Source: an uncultured Pelagibacteraceae bacterium (GTDB lineage: Bacteria > Pseudomonadota > Alphaproteobacteria > Pelagibacterales > Pelagibacteraceae). Taken from it: a stretch of DNA of 64,000 nt. Position 1 is the stretch's first letter, and each line of letters starts with the position of its first letter. Positions 17,825-26,055 of the stretch are shown here, in pieces. Location of the stretch: the NCBI GenBank assembly GCA_902562645.1, contig CACETY010000002.1, positions 1-64,000 of the forward strand, written 5' to 3'. The position numbers and the translations under genes are program-made. Below the pieces are notes generated by a model, which saw only the letters and a list, made by a program, of their open reading frames with translations, did no database searches and was not told the DNA's origin.

Positions 17825-19129
17825 ATGAAAAAAATAATGATTTTATTGTTTGTTTCTCTATTTACTTTTTCTGCAAATTCAAATGCTAAGTCAATAACAT
17901 TAGGATGGGCCGCTTGGGACCCTGCTAATGCATTACAAGAACTTACAAAAGAGTTTACAGCAGAGACAGGAATAGATGTTAACTTCGAATTCGTACCATG
18001 GCCTAATTTTGCTGATCGTATGTTGAACGAACTTAACAACAAAGGTAAAACTTTTGACTTGTTAATTGGTGACTCACAATGGATCGGTGCTGGTGCAGTG
18101 TATGGACACTACGTAAAATTGAATGACTTTTTTGATAAAGAAGGAATTTCAATGAACGATTTCTCACCTGCAACAGTTTATGCGTATTCAACATGGCCAA
18201 AAGGAAGTGAAAACTATTATGCACTACCAGCTATGGGAGATGCATTAGCATGGGCTTATAGAAAAGACTGGTTTGATAGACCTGAGCTTAAATCTGAATT
18301 CAAAAAGAAACATGGTTATGATTTAGGTGTACCTGCTAGTTGGGATCAGCTATATGACATGTGTACTTTTTTCCAAGGAAGAGAAATTGATGGTCAAAAA
18401 AGATACGGTGCTGCTATAAATACAGAGCGTGGATCTGAAGGTATTACAATGGGTGTAACTGCTGCTATGTATGCATGGGGTATGGAGTATGAAAATCCAA
18501 ACAAACCATACGATATGGAAGGTTATTTCAATTCTCCGCAAGCAGTAGAAGCAGTAGAGTTCTATAGAAAATTATATGAGGACTGTGCTCCTCCAGGACA
18601 CTCTGATGCTTATATGGTAGCAAACTTAGATGCATATAAATCAGGACAAGTAGCTTTCCAAATGAACTGGTATGCTTTTTGGCCAGGTGTTTCTAAAGAA
18701 GATAGCGACGGAAGAGTTAGTGGTTTCTTTGCAAATCCAAAACAAAACGTAGCTGCTGCAACATTAGGTGGACAAGGTATATCTGTTGTTAAATATTCAG
18801 ATAAACAAGATCTTGCATTAGAATATATTAAATGGTTTGCAAGACCAGATGTACAGCAAAAATGGTGGGATTTAGGCGGATATTCATGTCATAATGATGT
18901 ATTAAATTCACCATCGTTCCCTACATCTACAGTTTATGCACAAGGTTTCTTAGACTCAATGGGAATTGTCAAAGATTTTTGGCAAGAACCAACATTTGTT
19001 GAGTTAATGTTACCTATGCAGGAAGCTATTCATGATTACGTTGTTAATGGAAAAGGAACCGCTAAAGGCGCTCTAGATAAAATTATCGAAGAGTGGGTTG
19101 AAGTATTTGAAGCTGACGGAAAACTTTAA
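17825..19129 (+). CDS. Sugar/polyol ABC transporter periplasmic binding protein
   Basis: A family-1 extracellular solute-binding protein that captures a sugar, polyol or glycerol-like solute in the periplasm. From the ATG at 17825 it has 434 residues with a signal peptide (1-21, cleavage at SNA-KS). The mature part starts ITLGWAAWDPANALQELTKEF and is rich in aromatic residues typical of carbohydrate sites. The frame extends 15 codons further upstream, but AGGAGA at 17815-17820 fixes this start. An intrinsic terminator follows, then the permease genes. The two ATPases and DhaLK downstream suggest a polyol or triose-type cargo. Confidence 0.93.
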   Translation: MKKIMILLFVSLFTFSANSNAKSITLGWAAWDPANALQELTKEFTAETGIDVNFEFVPWPNFADRMLNELNNKGKTFDLLIGDSQWIGAGAVYGHYVKLNDFFDKEGISMNDFSPATVYAYSTWPKGSENYYALPAMGDALAWAYRKDWFDRPELKSEFKKKHGYDLGVPASWDQLYDMCTFFQGREIDGQKRYGAAINTERGSEGITMGVTAAMYAWGMEYENPNKPYDMEGYFNSPQAVEAVEFYRKLYEDCAPPGHSDAYMVANLDAYKSGQVAFQMNWYAFWPGVSKEDSDGRVSGFFANPKQNVAAATLGGQGISVVKYSDKQDLALEYIKWFARPDVQQKWWDLGGYSCHNDVLNSPSFPTSTVYAQGFLDSMGIVKDFWQEPTFVELMLPMQEAIHDYVVNGKGTAKGALDKIIEEWVEVFEADGKL

Positions 19130-19149
19130 CATTAATACTTAAAAATATA

Positions 19150-19184
19150 AAAAAAAAGGGGGGGTAATATCTCCCCTTTTTTTT
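19150..19184 (+). terminator. Intrinsic terminator/attenuator between binding protein and permease genes
   Basis: An A-run plus GGGG (19150-19161) pairs with CCCC plus a T-run (19173-19184) around an 11-base loop, ending in U's. It lies 21 bases after the binding-protein stop and 11 bases before the first permease start. Partial read-through would give more binding protein than membrane components. Confidence 0.8.
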
Positions 19185-19195
19185 AAAAAAATCAT

Positions 19196-20095
19196 ATGAG
19201 CGTTAAAAAAAAATTTAAAGGACTTTCTGATAAAGCTGTAGCATGGCTTTTCATTGGACCATCCGTCTTTCTTTTATTGGCGATAAATATTTATCCTTTG
19301 ATTTATGCAATCAGAATGTCTTTTACAAATTTTTACGCAAATAAAATAGGGAGAGAACCACAGTTTGTTGGTTTAAAAAATTATATAAAGGTTCTCAATA
19401 AAGAGGCCATATGGGAAAAAATGCAGGTTACTGCAAACTTTATGTTTTGGACTTTGTTACTTCAGGCAGTAATAGGATTAGGTTTGGCTTTATTATTAAA
19501 CAGGAAATTTAAAGGTAATGAATTATTAACCACACTAATAGTATTACCAATGATGTTATCGCCTGCTGTTGTGGGTGTTTTTTGGACTTATCTTTATAAT
19601 CCTCAAGTAGGTTTATTTAATTATGTAGTAAACTTTTTTTACGATTTTGGAAGTTTTGATATGATTGGTTCAAGTGAACTCGCACCTTGGTCGATAGTTA
19701 TAGTTGATACTTGGATGTGGACACCTTTTACAATGTTGATTTGTTTAGCCGGTCTAAGATCTGTTCCAAATTATTTATACGAGGCTGCTGAAGTTGATAG
19801 AGCTAGTAAATGGCAACAATTTATATACATCACACTACCATCTGTATTACCATTTTTATTATTGGCTTTGTTATTTAGAGGAATTGAGAATTTCAAAATG
19901 TTCGATATGGTCGTTGAACTTACATCTGGTGGTCCTGGTTCAGCTACAGAGCTCGCCTCAATTAATTTAAAAAGAGAAGCATTTGAAAAATGGAAAACTG
20001 GTTACAGTTCAGCTTTTGCTGTCATTTTATTTGTAACTATTTTTGGTTTTGGAAATGTATATGTAAAAGTAATGAATAAAATAAAGGAACGCTGA
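19196..20095 (+). CDS. Sugar ABC transporter permease (MalF/UgpA type)
   Basis: An inner-membrane channel subunit of 299 residues with six predicted membrane segments. The cytoplasmic EAA loop is visible as YEAAEVDRASKWQQFIYITLP, shown here in outline (Glu-Ala-Ala, then Gly replaced by Ser/Lys). The N-terminus WLFIGPSVFLLLAINIYPL and the mid-loop SFTNFYANKIGREPQFVGLK are typical of carbohydrate-type MalF/UgpA permeases. It overlaps the second permease by one base. It pairs with that protein and two ATPases. Confidence 0.93.
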   Translation: MSVKKKFKGLSDKAVAWLFIGPSVFLLLAINIYPLIYAIRMSFTNFYANKIGREPQFVGLKNYIKVLNKEAIWEKMQVTANFMFWTLLLQAVIGLGLALLLNRKFKGNELLTTLIVLPMMLSPAVVGVFWTYLYNPQVGLFNYVVNFFYDFGSFDMIGSSELAPWSIVIVDTWMWTPFTMLICLAGLRSVPNYLYEAAEVDRASKWQQFIYITLPSVLPFLLLALLFRGIENFKMFDMVVELTSGGPGSATELASINLKREAFEKWKTGYSSAFAVILFVTIFGFGNVYVKVMNKIKER

Positions 20096-21039
20096 TGGAT
20101 ACATCCAGATCATATTTAGAACCTTCATCGTTTTCAAAGAAACTTGCTGCAACAATTATTATTGTTTACACAGTAATAACATTGATACCTATTTCTTGGA
20201 TGGTAATGACAAGTTTTAAGAATGTTAATAGTGCAATTTCTTATCCACCTGAAGTACTGTTTGATCCATCTTTAGAGGGATATGTTAACTTATTTACTAA
20301 TAGATCAAGGCAATCTCAGGAATATCTTGACTCTTTGCCAGCTCCAGAAACTTGGTATGAAGAATTAGTTAGAAGTAGAGAAATGGTCATAACAGGGCCA
20401 TCAAAATTTTTAGGTAGATACTCAAATTCAATGATAATTGGTTTTGGGTCAACTTTTGCATCCGTATTTTTGGGTGCATTAGCGGCGTATGCATTCTCTA
20501 GATTTAGAGTTCCCTTAAAAGATGATTTATTATTTTTTATTCTTTCTACCAGGATGTTTCCACCAATAGCGGTGGCTGTTCCAATATTCATTATGTATAG
20601 AAAATTAGGATTAGGGGATACTCACCTTGGAATGATCATATTATATACAGTCGTAAATTTAAGTTTAGCAGTATGGCTATTAAAAGGATTTATGGATGAA
20701 ATTCCTAAAGAATACGAAGAAGCAGCTATGATTGATGGATATTCTAGACTTCAAGCGTTCTTTAAAGTTGTTCTTCCACAAGCGATGACCGGTATTGCTG
20801 CAACAGCAATCTTTTGCATGATTTTTTCATGGAACGAATATGCATTTGCTGTTCTCCTCACTCAATTTAACGCACAAACAGCTCCACCATTCATCCCGAC
20901 AATTATTGGAGAAGGAGGTTTGGATTGGCCTGCTATTGGGGCTGGAACAACTTTATTTTTATTACCAGTGATGATTTTTACAATTATTTTAAGAAAACAT
21001 CTTTTGAGAGGTATTACTTTTGGAGCAGTTAGAAAATAA
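20095..21039 (+). CDS. Sugar ABC transporter permease (MalG/UgpE type)
   Basis: Second channel subunit, 314 residues, with about six membrane segments and the EAA loop YEEAAMIDGYSRLQAFFKVV, which contacts the ATPases. The periplasmic loop between segments 1 and 2 is unusually long (about residues 40-115, including SRQSQEYLDSLPAPETWYEE); this is longer than in plain MalG and resembles the glycerol/polyol branch. Its stop overlaps the start of a small membrane protein gene (TAATG), so translation is coupled. Confidence 0.93.
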   Translation: MDTSRSYLEPSSFSKKLAATIIIVYTVITLIPISWMVMTSFKNVNSAISYPPEVLFDPSLEGYVNLFTNRSRQSQEYLDSLPAPETWYEELVRSREMVITGPSKFLGRYSNSMIIGFGSTFASVFLGALAAYAFSRFRVPLKDDLLFFILSTRMFPPIAVAVPIFIMYRKLGLGDTHLGMIILYTVVNLSLAVWLLKGFMDEIPKEYEEAAMIDGYSRLQAFFKVVLPQAMTGIAATAIFCMIFSWNEYAFAVLLTQFNAQTAPPFIPTIIGEGGLDWPAIGAGTTLFLLPVMIFTIILRKHLLRGITFGAVRK

Positions 21040-21230
21040 TGCAAGAAGAAAAATCATTAATGAGAAAAATATTTAGAAGAGTTTACTGGGAAAATTTATC
21101 TACAGTATTAATTTTATTAGGAGTTTTCATGTTATTGCAACCATTTGCAATGTGGATGTATACTTACTCATTTATTGTAATTTTAGTTGGAACTATAGGT
21201 TTCGTAATCACAAGTCACTTTCCGGATTAA
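21039..21230 (+). CDS. Small two-helix membrane protein inside the ABC operon
   Basis: A 63-residue protein: a charged N-terminus (MQEEKSLMRKIFRRVYWENL), then two hydrophobic segments (about 21-40 and 42-58) and the ending TSHFPD. It starts inside the stop codon of the permease gene and ends one base before the ATPase gene, so it is clearly co-translated. Its position between permease and ATPase genes suggests an accessory transporter subunit, comparable in position to small proteins in the rhizobial glycerol ABC operon (GlpU). Sequence similarity to that protein is not obvious to me. The function is unknown. Confidence 0.82.
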   Translation: MQEEKSLMRKIFRRVYWENLSTVLILLGVFMLLQPFAMWMYTYSFIVILVGTIGFVITSHFPD

Positions 21231-21231
21231 T

Positions 21232-22314
21232 ATGTCTAAAATTAAAATAGTAAATTTACAAAAATCATTCGGAGATTTCACTGCAGTTAAAAATTCTAAT
21301 TTAACAATTAATGATAAAGAGTTTTTTGTTTTGCTTGGCCCATCTGGATGTGGAAAAACAACAACTTTAAGAATGATTGCTGGATTAGAATTACCAACAT
21401 CAGGAGAAATTTATTTAGGAGATGAAGAAGTTGGAATGTTAAGAGCATCTGAGAGAGATATTGCTTTCGTTTTTCAATTGTTTGCCCTCTATCCACATAT
21501 GAATGTAAAAAATAACCTATCTTTTCCACTTAAAATGCAAGGTTATAGTAGAAGTGAAATTAAAACTAGGGTTGAGGAAGCGGCAAAACTTTTAAGAATT
21601 GATCATATTTTAAACTCCAACATTTCTTCTTTATCGGGTGGAGATAGACAGCGTGTAGCTCTTGGTAGAGCTTTAGTGAGAAGACCAAAAGCATTTTTAA
21701 TGGATGAACCTTTAGGTACTTTGGATGCAGAATTTAGAGAATTAATGTGTTTAGAACTTAAGAAATTACACATTGATATTGGCGCTACCACTGTTTATGT
21801 AACACACGATCAATTAGAGGCAATGTCATTAGCTGATCGTATTGCCGTAATGGATGGTGGTGAAATTCTACAAGCTGACGAACCTTCAGTAATCTACAAT
21901 AAACCTGCAACCAAATTTGTAGCATCATTTATTGGCTCCCCTGGAATGAATTTTATAAGTATTGATCAAGGTATTTCCAATGAACAGTCGACTTTAAAAA
22001 TAGAGGGGACAGATTTTATTATACCTAAACAGCATGAGATATCAAAAGGAAAAAAAAACTCATTTGGTATTCGTCCTGAAAACTTATCTCTCACTAACGA
22101 AGGTGGTCTTAAAGGTTCAGTATTTGGAGTTGAATATTTAGGCTCAAGAAAAATTGTAACCGTTAAAACTAATTTTGGAGAAATCAAAGTAAAAACTGAT
22201 ATTTCAACAAGTGTTAAAATCAATGAAAACGTTCAAGTAAAACCTTCGAATGATAACATAATTATTTTTGACGGTGAGACTGACAAATCTCTTAAAAGTG
22301 AGTTCATGAATTAA
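21232..22314 (+). CDS. ABC transporter ATPase, sugar/polyol type (first of two)
   Basis: ATP-hydrolysing subunit of 360 residues, CUT1/UgpC type. It has Walker A GPSGCGKT, a Q-loop in FVFQLFALYPHM, signature LSGGDRQR, Walker B AFLMDEPLGTLD, the switch histidine in YVTHDQLEAM and a C-terminal TOBE region with FGIRPENLSL. It overlaps the second ATPase gene by one base. Two different ATPases in one operon suggest a heterodimer, as in the GlpST glycerol transporter of rhizobia; most sugar ABC systems use a homodimer. Confidence 0.94.
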   Translation: MSKIKIVNLQKSFGDFTAVKNSNLTINDKEFFVLLGPSGCGKTTTLRMIAGLELPTSGEIYLGDEEVGMLRASERDIAFVFQLFALYPHMNVKNNLSFPLKMQGYSRSEIKTRVEEAAKLLRIDHILNSNISSLSGGDRQRVALGRALVRRPKAFLMDEPLGTLDAEFRELMCLELKKLHIDIGATTVYVTHDQLEAMSLADRIAVMDGGEILQADEPSVIYNKPATKFVASFIGSPGMNFISIDQGISNEQSTLKIEGTDFIIPKQHEISKGKKNSFGIRPENLSLTNEGGLKGSVFGVEYLGSRKIVTVKTNFGEIKVKTDISTSVKINENVQVKPSNDNIIIFDGETDKSLKSEFMN

Positions 22315-23321
22315 TGGCAAAAATAGAATTAAAAAATTTATCTAAAACCTATAATAAAAAAATTGAGGCCTTACATGACATAAATTTTACTATTGAGGAT
22401 GGTCAGTTTTTTGTTTTATTGGGCCCCTCTGGCGCTGGGAAAACTACTACATTAAGATGTATTGCTGGATTAGAGAAAATAGATAATGGAAGTATTCTAT
22501 TTAACGATGAGTCTGTAACCGAAGATCAACCAGCATCAAGAGATGTTTGTTTTGTGTTTCAACAATACTCTTTATATCCTCACTATAGTGTTTATGAAAA
22601 TTTAGCATTCCCTTTAAGATCGCCAATGAGAAAATTACCTGAGGATGAAATTAAAACTAAGGTTGAGAATATTGCAAGCATGTTAAAGATTTCAAATAAG
22701 CTAAATAATAAAGCTACACAATTATCTGGTGGTGAGATGCAAAGAGTTGCAATTGGACGTGCGCTAGTTCGTGAGCCAAATTTATACTTGATGGATGAAC
22801 CGTTATCCTCTCTAGATGCTAAATTAAGAGAGAGTTTAAGGGTTGAATTAAAAAACATTCAAACCAATCTAAATGCAACAATACTTTATGTTACACATGA
22901 TCAAGCAGAAGCCACTACTTTAGCAGATAAAATTGGAGTTTTAAAAGAAGGCCATTTAGTGCAAATAGGTACTCCTGAAGAGATATATGAAAATCCAAAT
23001 TCTATATATGTTTCGCAAAGATTGGGTTCGCCAAAAATCAATATTCTCCCTGGAACCTTAATAGGAATGGATGATGTACCTACTTTTGGTATAAGACCTG
23101 AGAATATTACAATGGGAAATGGTAACCACTCAGCCAAAATTATCTCAATTGAAAATCTAGGTTCTGAAACAGTAGTTGCTTTAAATTTTAAAAACCAAGA
23201 AATACTTGTGTCAATTCAAGGTAATTATAAATCATCAATAAATGAGACAATTAATTTTGACATCAACAATGAAAAAGTTTTAAAATTTGATCAAAAAGGA
23301 AACAGAATTTATGAGCGTTAG
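22314..23321 (+). CDS. ABC transporter ATPase, sugar/polyol type (second of two)
   Basis: A 335-residue partner ATPase: Walker A GPSGAGKT, Q-loop FVFQQYSLYPHY, signature LSGGEMQR, Walker B LYLMDEPLSSLD, switch histidine YVTHDQAEAT, then a TOBE-like region with FGIRPENITM. Both ATPases keep complete catalytic motifs, so neither looks degenerate. Its last 11 bases overlap the start of dhaL, tying the transporter to the triose kinase genes in one transcript. Confidence 0.94.
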   Translation: MAKIELKNLSKTYNKKIEALHDINFTIEDGQFFVLLGPSGAGKTTTLRCIAGLEKIDNGSILFNDESVTEDQPASRDVCFVFQQYSLYPHYSVYENLAFPLRSPMRKLPEDEIKTKVENIASMLKISNKLNNKATQLSGGEMQRVAIGRALVREPNLYLMDEPLSSLDAKLRESLRVELKNIQTNLNATILYVTHDQAEATTLADKIGVLKEGHLVQIGTPEEIYENPNSIYVSQRLGSPKINILPGTLIGMDDVPTFGIRPENITMGNGNHSAKIISIENLGSETVVALNFKNQEILVSIQGNYKSSINETINFDINNEKVLKFDQKGNRIYER

Positions 23322-23937
23322 TTTTTTAATTTCTCAAGCAAAGGGTGTCCAGAAAGTTATAGATGAAAATTCTGCTGAAATAGAGGTTCTTGATCAAAAA
23401 ATTGGAGATGGAGACCATATTTTTAACATTCAAAGAGGTTTAAAGTTAGTTGTTGAACTTGAAGATTCAATCAAAGATTTACCATTAGCCAAAGCTTTAA
23501 ATATGATAGCAATGAAAGTCCTGTCAGGTATCGGTGGATCATCAGGCGCATTATTTGGAACTTTTTTTATGACCATGGCTAAATCTCCTGATCTAGATAA
23601 AAATGTTGATTTTAATAAAGCATGTGAAATGATTATTAGTGGAATTAAAGCCATGAAAGAAAGAGGAAAAGCTGATGTTGGAGAAAAGACTATGATGGAT
23701 GTTTTAATACCAGTTTCAGAAAAACTTAACGAATTAAAAAATGAAAGTGAATTTAAATCAGGTTTAAATGAAGTAATAAAAATTGCTGAAGAAAGAATGT
23801 TGTCCACAAAAGATATGTTAGCCACAAAAGGTAGAGCTTCTTTTTTAGGTGAACGTGCAAAAGGGCATATAGATCCTGGAGCCCGTTCTTCACAGCTTAT
23901 AATCGATACAATTTGTAAATCAGTAATTAATAATTAG
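23311..23937 (+). CDS. dhaL: Dihydroxyacetone kinase nucleotide-binding subunit DhaL
   Basis: Binds the nucleotide that phosphorylates dihydroxyacetone (or a related ketose such as erythrulose) held by DhaK. The Mg-binding aspartate set is complete in LDQKIGDGDH (Asp28, Asp33, Asp35), followed by the GGSSGALFG phosphate loop and a C-terminal DPGARSS. The ATG at 23311 is chosen over the upstream TTG at 23287 because it lines up with family N-termini and has AAGGA at 23296-23300. No DhaM/PTS subunit is in the window, so it either uses ATP directly or is served by a distant DhaM. Confidence 0.88.
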   Translation: MSVSFLISQAKGVQKVIDENSAEIEVLDQKIGDGDHIFNIQRGLKLVVELEDSIKDLPLAKALNMIAMKVLSGIGGSSGALFGTFFMTMAKSPDLDKNVDFNKACEMIISGIKAMKERGKADVGEKTMMDVLIPVSEKLNELKNESEFKSGLNEVIKIAEERMLSTKDMLATKGRASFLGERAKGHIDPGARSSQLIIDTICKSVINN

Positions 23938-23945
23938 GAGGGAAA

Positions 23946-24938
23946 ATGAAAAAATTTATTAACAATAACGATGATTTTTTAAAAGAGAGTCTTACAGGTT
24001 TTGGCAAGGCACATAGTGACATTATAAACGTCAATCTAGACCCAAGTTTTGTTTCAAGAAAAAATAAAACCAAAGATGGAAAAGTCTCCCTAATTTCAGG
24101 TGGCGGAAGTGGTCATGAACCAATGCATGGAGGATTTGTTGGTCATGGAATGTTAGATGCTGCATGCCCAGGTTTTGTATTTTCAGCACCAACACCTGAT
24201 CAAATGCAAGCAGCAGCAGAACATGTTGATAGTGGTGCAGGGGTTTTATTTATTGTTAAAAATTATTCTGGAGACATAATGAACTTTCAAATGGGAGCTG
24301 AAATGTACTCTGGCAAAAATGATAGTATTGTCACTAACGATGATGTTGCTGTTGAAGACTCTACATTTACTACCGGTAGAAGAGGTGTTGCAGCAACTGT
24401 ATTAGTAGAAAAAATAGTTGGATCCTTAGCTGAACATAGCGGATCACTCGAAGAATGTAAAAAACTTGGTGAAAAAGTAAATAAAAACGCTGGTACGATG
24501 GGAGTTGCATTTACAAGCTGCACTGTTCCTGCTGCAGGAAAACCTACTTTCGATATAGGCGATGATGAAATGGAGTTTGGTGTAGGAATCCACGGTGAGC
24601 CAGGAAGAAAAAGAGAAAAAATTCAACCCTCAAAAACGATTGTAGGAAATATTCTTGAAGCTATTTTAGATAATTTAAAACCAGAAAAAAATGAAAAGAA
24701 TTTACTTTTTGTAAATGGAATGGGAGGCACTCCTTTAACAGAATTATATTTAGTTTATGAGGATGCATGTCAAATTTTGCAATCAAAGGGTGTCCAAGTA
24801 ACAAAAAGTTTAGTTGGAAATTATTGTACATCACTTGAAATGCAAGGTGCTTCAATTACTCTTCTAAAATGTGATGATGAAATCTTAAAGCATTGGGATT
24901 CTCCAGTTCATACAGCTGCAATGAGATGGGGGATGTAA
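23946..24938 (+). CDS. dhaK: Dihydroxyacetone kinase substrate-binding subunit DhaK
   Basis: Holds dihydroxyacetone or a similar short ketose covalently as a hemiaminal for phosphorylation by DhaL. The substrate motif GGGSGHEPMHGGFVG begins at residue 52 and the hemiaminal histidine is His216 in VGIHGEPGRKRE; the 330-residue length suits free DhaK. A good GGAGGG ribosome binding site precedes the ATG, eight bases after dhaL. Its presence at the end of the ABC operon suggests the imported solute is converted to dihydroxyacetone or another ketose, which then enters central carbon metabolism as a phosphate ester. Confidence 0.9.
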   Translation: MKKFINNNDDFLKESLTGFGKAHSDIINVNLDPSFVSRKNKTKDGKVSLISGGGSGHEPMHGGFVGHGMLDAACPGFVFSAPTPDQMQAAAEHVDSGAGVLFIVKNYSGDIMNFQMGAEMYSGKNDSIVTNDDVAVEDSTFTTGRRGVAATVLVEKIVGSLAEHSGSLEECKKLGEKVNKNAGTMGVAFTSCTVPAAGKPTFDIGDDEMEFGVGIHGEPGRKREKIQPSKTIVGNILEAILDNLKPEKNEKNLLFVNGMGGTPLTELYLVYEDACQILQSKGVQVTKSLVGNYCTSLEMQGASITLLKCDDEILKHWDSPVHTAAMRWGM

Positions 24939-24967
24939 TAATTATATTTTTTAAATACTAAAAATAA

Positions 24968-26035
24968 ATGAAGAAAATATTTATAATTACAGCTATTTTT
25001 TTAATTTCGTCCAATTTTGCACTAAGCAATGTAAAAGAAATTGAAAAAATGTTTAAAAAGGGAGCTAAGTATAATTTAGGAATAAATCAAACTGATACAA
25101 CAATCCAAGGATTAAAATTAAAACCTCATACAAAAATAAGAGCGTTCAAATATTCAAAGAAAAAAGGTTATGGTTGGACAAATTATGGGATTAAAGTAGT
25201 CAAAAAGTCTGACAATAACCCTATTAGATATGGTGATACTGCAATTAGGTTTGAACTGAGACATGAAGATTGTGGTTTTTTATATAAAAATAGGAAAGAG
25301 AGAGATTGTGAAAGAAGTACACCACATCATAGAGTTGAGGTAAGCATAGATGAAAAGTCTGCTTTCAAACACAAACAAGAATTTTGGTATACATTTTCAT
25401 ATTATGTCCCAAAAAATTTTAAATTTTACAGAAAGCAGTCTGTCTTTCAGTTTCATTCAACAGAAGGTCCGTATAGCCCACCATTTCAATTAGAGGTTGT
25501 GCCTAAATGGGGTTTGACGGCTAAAATTTCACCATCACAAGATGTTTATCCGGAAACAGAAGGTGATTGTGGAGGCTCGATAAAAGAAAAGGTAAATTAT
25601 TGTGAAAATATTTTACTAGAATATATTGTAATACCTTCAAGTGAACTTAACGCATTAACAGGAACATGGATAGATTTTGTAATTCACTCAGTCTGGGATA
25701 AGAGATCTTCGGATGATAAAAATAACAATGGTCTTCATGAGTTATTTATCAATGGTGAAAAAAAACTTCATTATGAGGGCCAAAACATGTGGAGAAAAGG
25801 TGGAAGCCTTTTAGAGTTTGGTATTTATGGGAGCAAAGATGTTAGACGTTATATGGGTCTTTTACCGAATGAGGAAGATGTTATAAATGTCCCAAGAATT
25901 GCTTTTTATGATGAAATATGGGTAAAAAAAAGTTGTGAAGATTTAGATCTCGAAAGACTTGGTTATTCTTGTCAAAATTTATTTAATCAAGACGATAACG
26001 TAACAAAACCCGATCAAGCAGATCGACCTGATTAA
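24968..26035 (+). CDS. Secreted polysaccharide-lyase-like protein (heparin-lyase-I-type fold)
   Basis: A 355-residue protein with a signal peptide (1-20, ending FALSN) and a body resembling the polysaccharide lyase family with a jelly-roll fold (heparinase I-like). Landmarks are HHRVEVSIDEK, the WYTFSYYVPKNF strand, VFQFHSTEGPYSPPFQLEV and the late IAFYDEIWVKKS. Cysteine pairs (CGFLYKNRKERDC and two later pairs) would form disulfides in the periplasm or outside. It probably cleaves or binds an acidic polysaccharide; activity is unproven. It follows dhaK by 29 bases with no terminator, so may share its transcript. Confidence 0.65.
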   Translation: MKKIFIITAIFLISSNFALSNVKEIEKMFKKGAKYNLGINQTDTTIQGLKLKPHTKIRAFKYSKKKGYGWTNYGIKVVKKSDNNPIRYGDTAIRFELRHEDCGFLYKNRKERDCERSTPHHRVEVSIDEKSAFKHKQEFWYTFSYYVPKNFKFYRKQSVFQFHSTEGPYSPPFQLEVVPKWGLTAKISPSQDVYPETEGDCGGSIKEKVNYCENILLEYIVIPSSELNALTGTWIDFVIHSVWDKRSSDDKNNNGLHELFINGEKKLHYEGQNMWRKGGSLLEFGIYGSKDVRRYMGLLPNEEDVINVPRIAFYDEIWVKKSCEDLDLERLGYSCQNLFNQDDNVTKPDQADRPD

Positions 26036-26055
26036 TCTTTCAGTTTTTAAATGAT

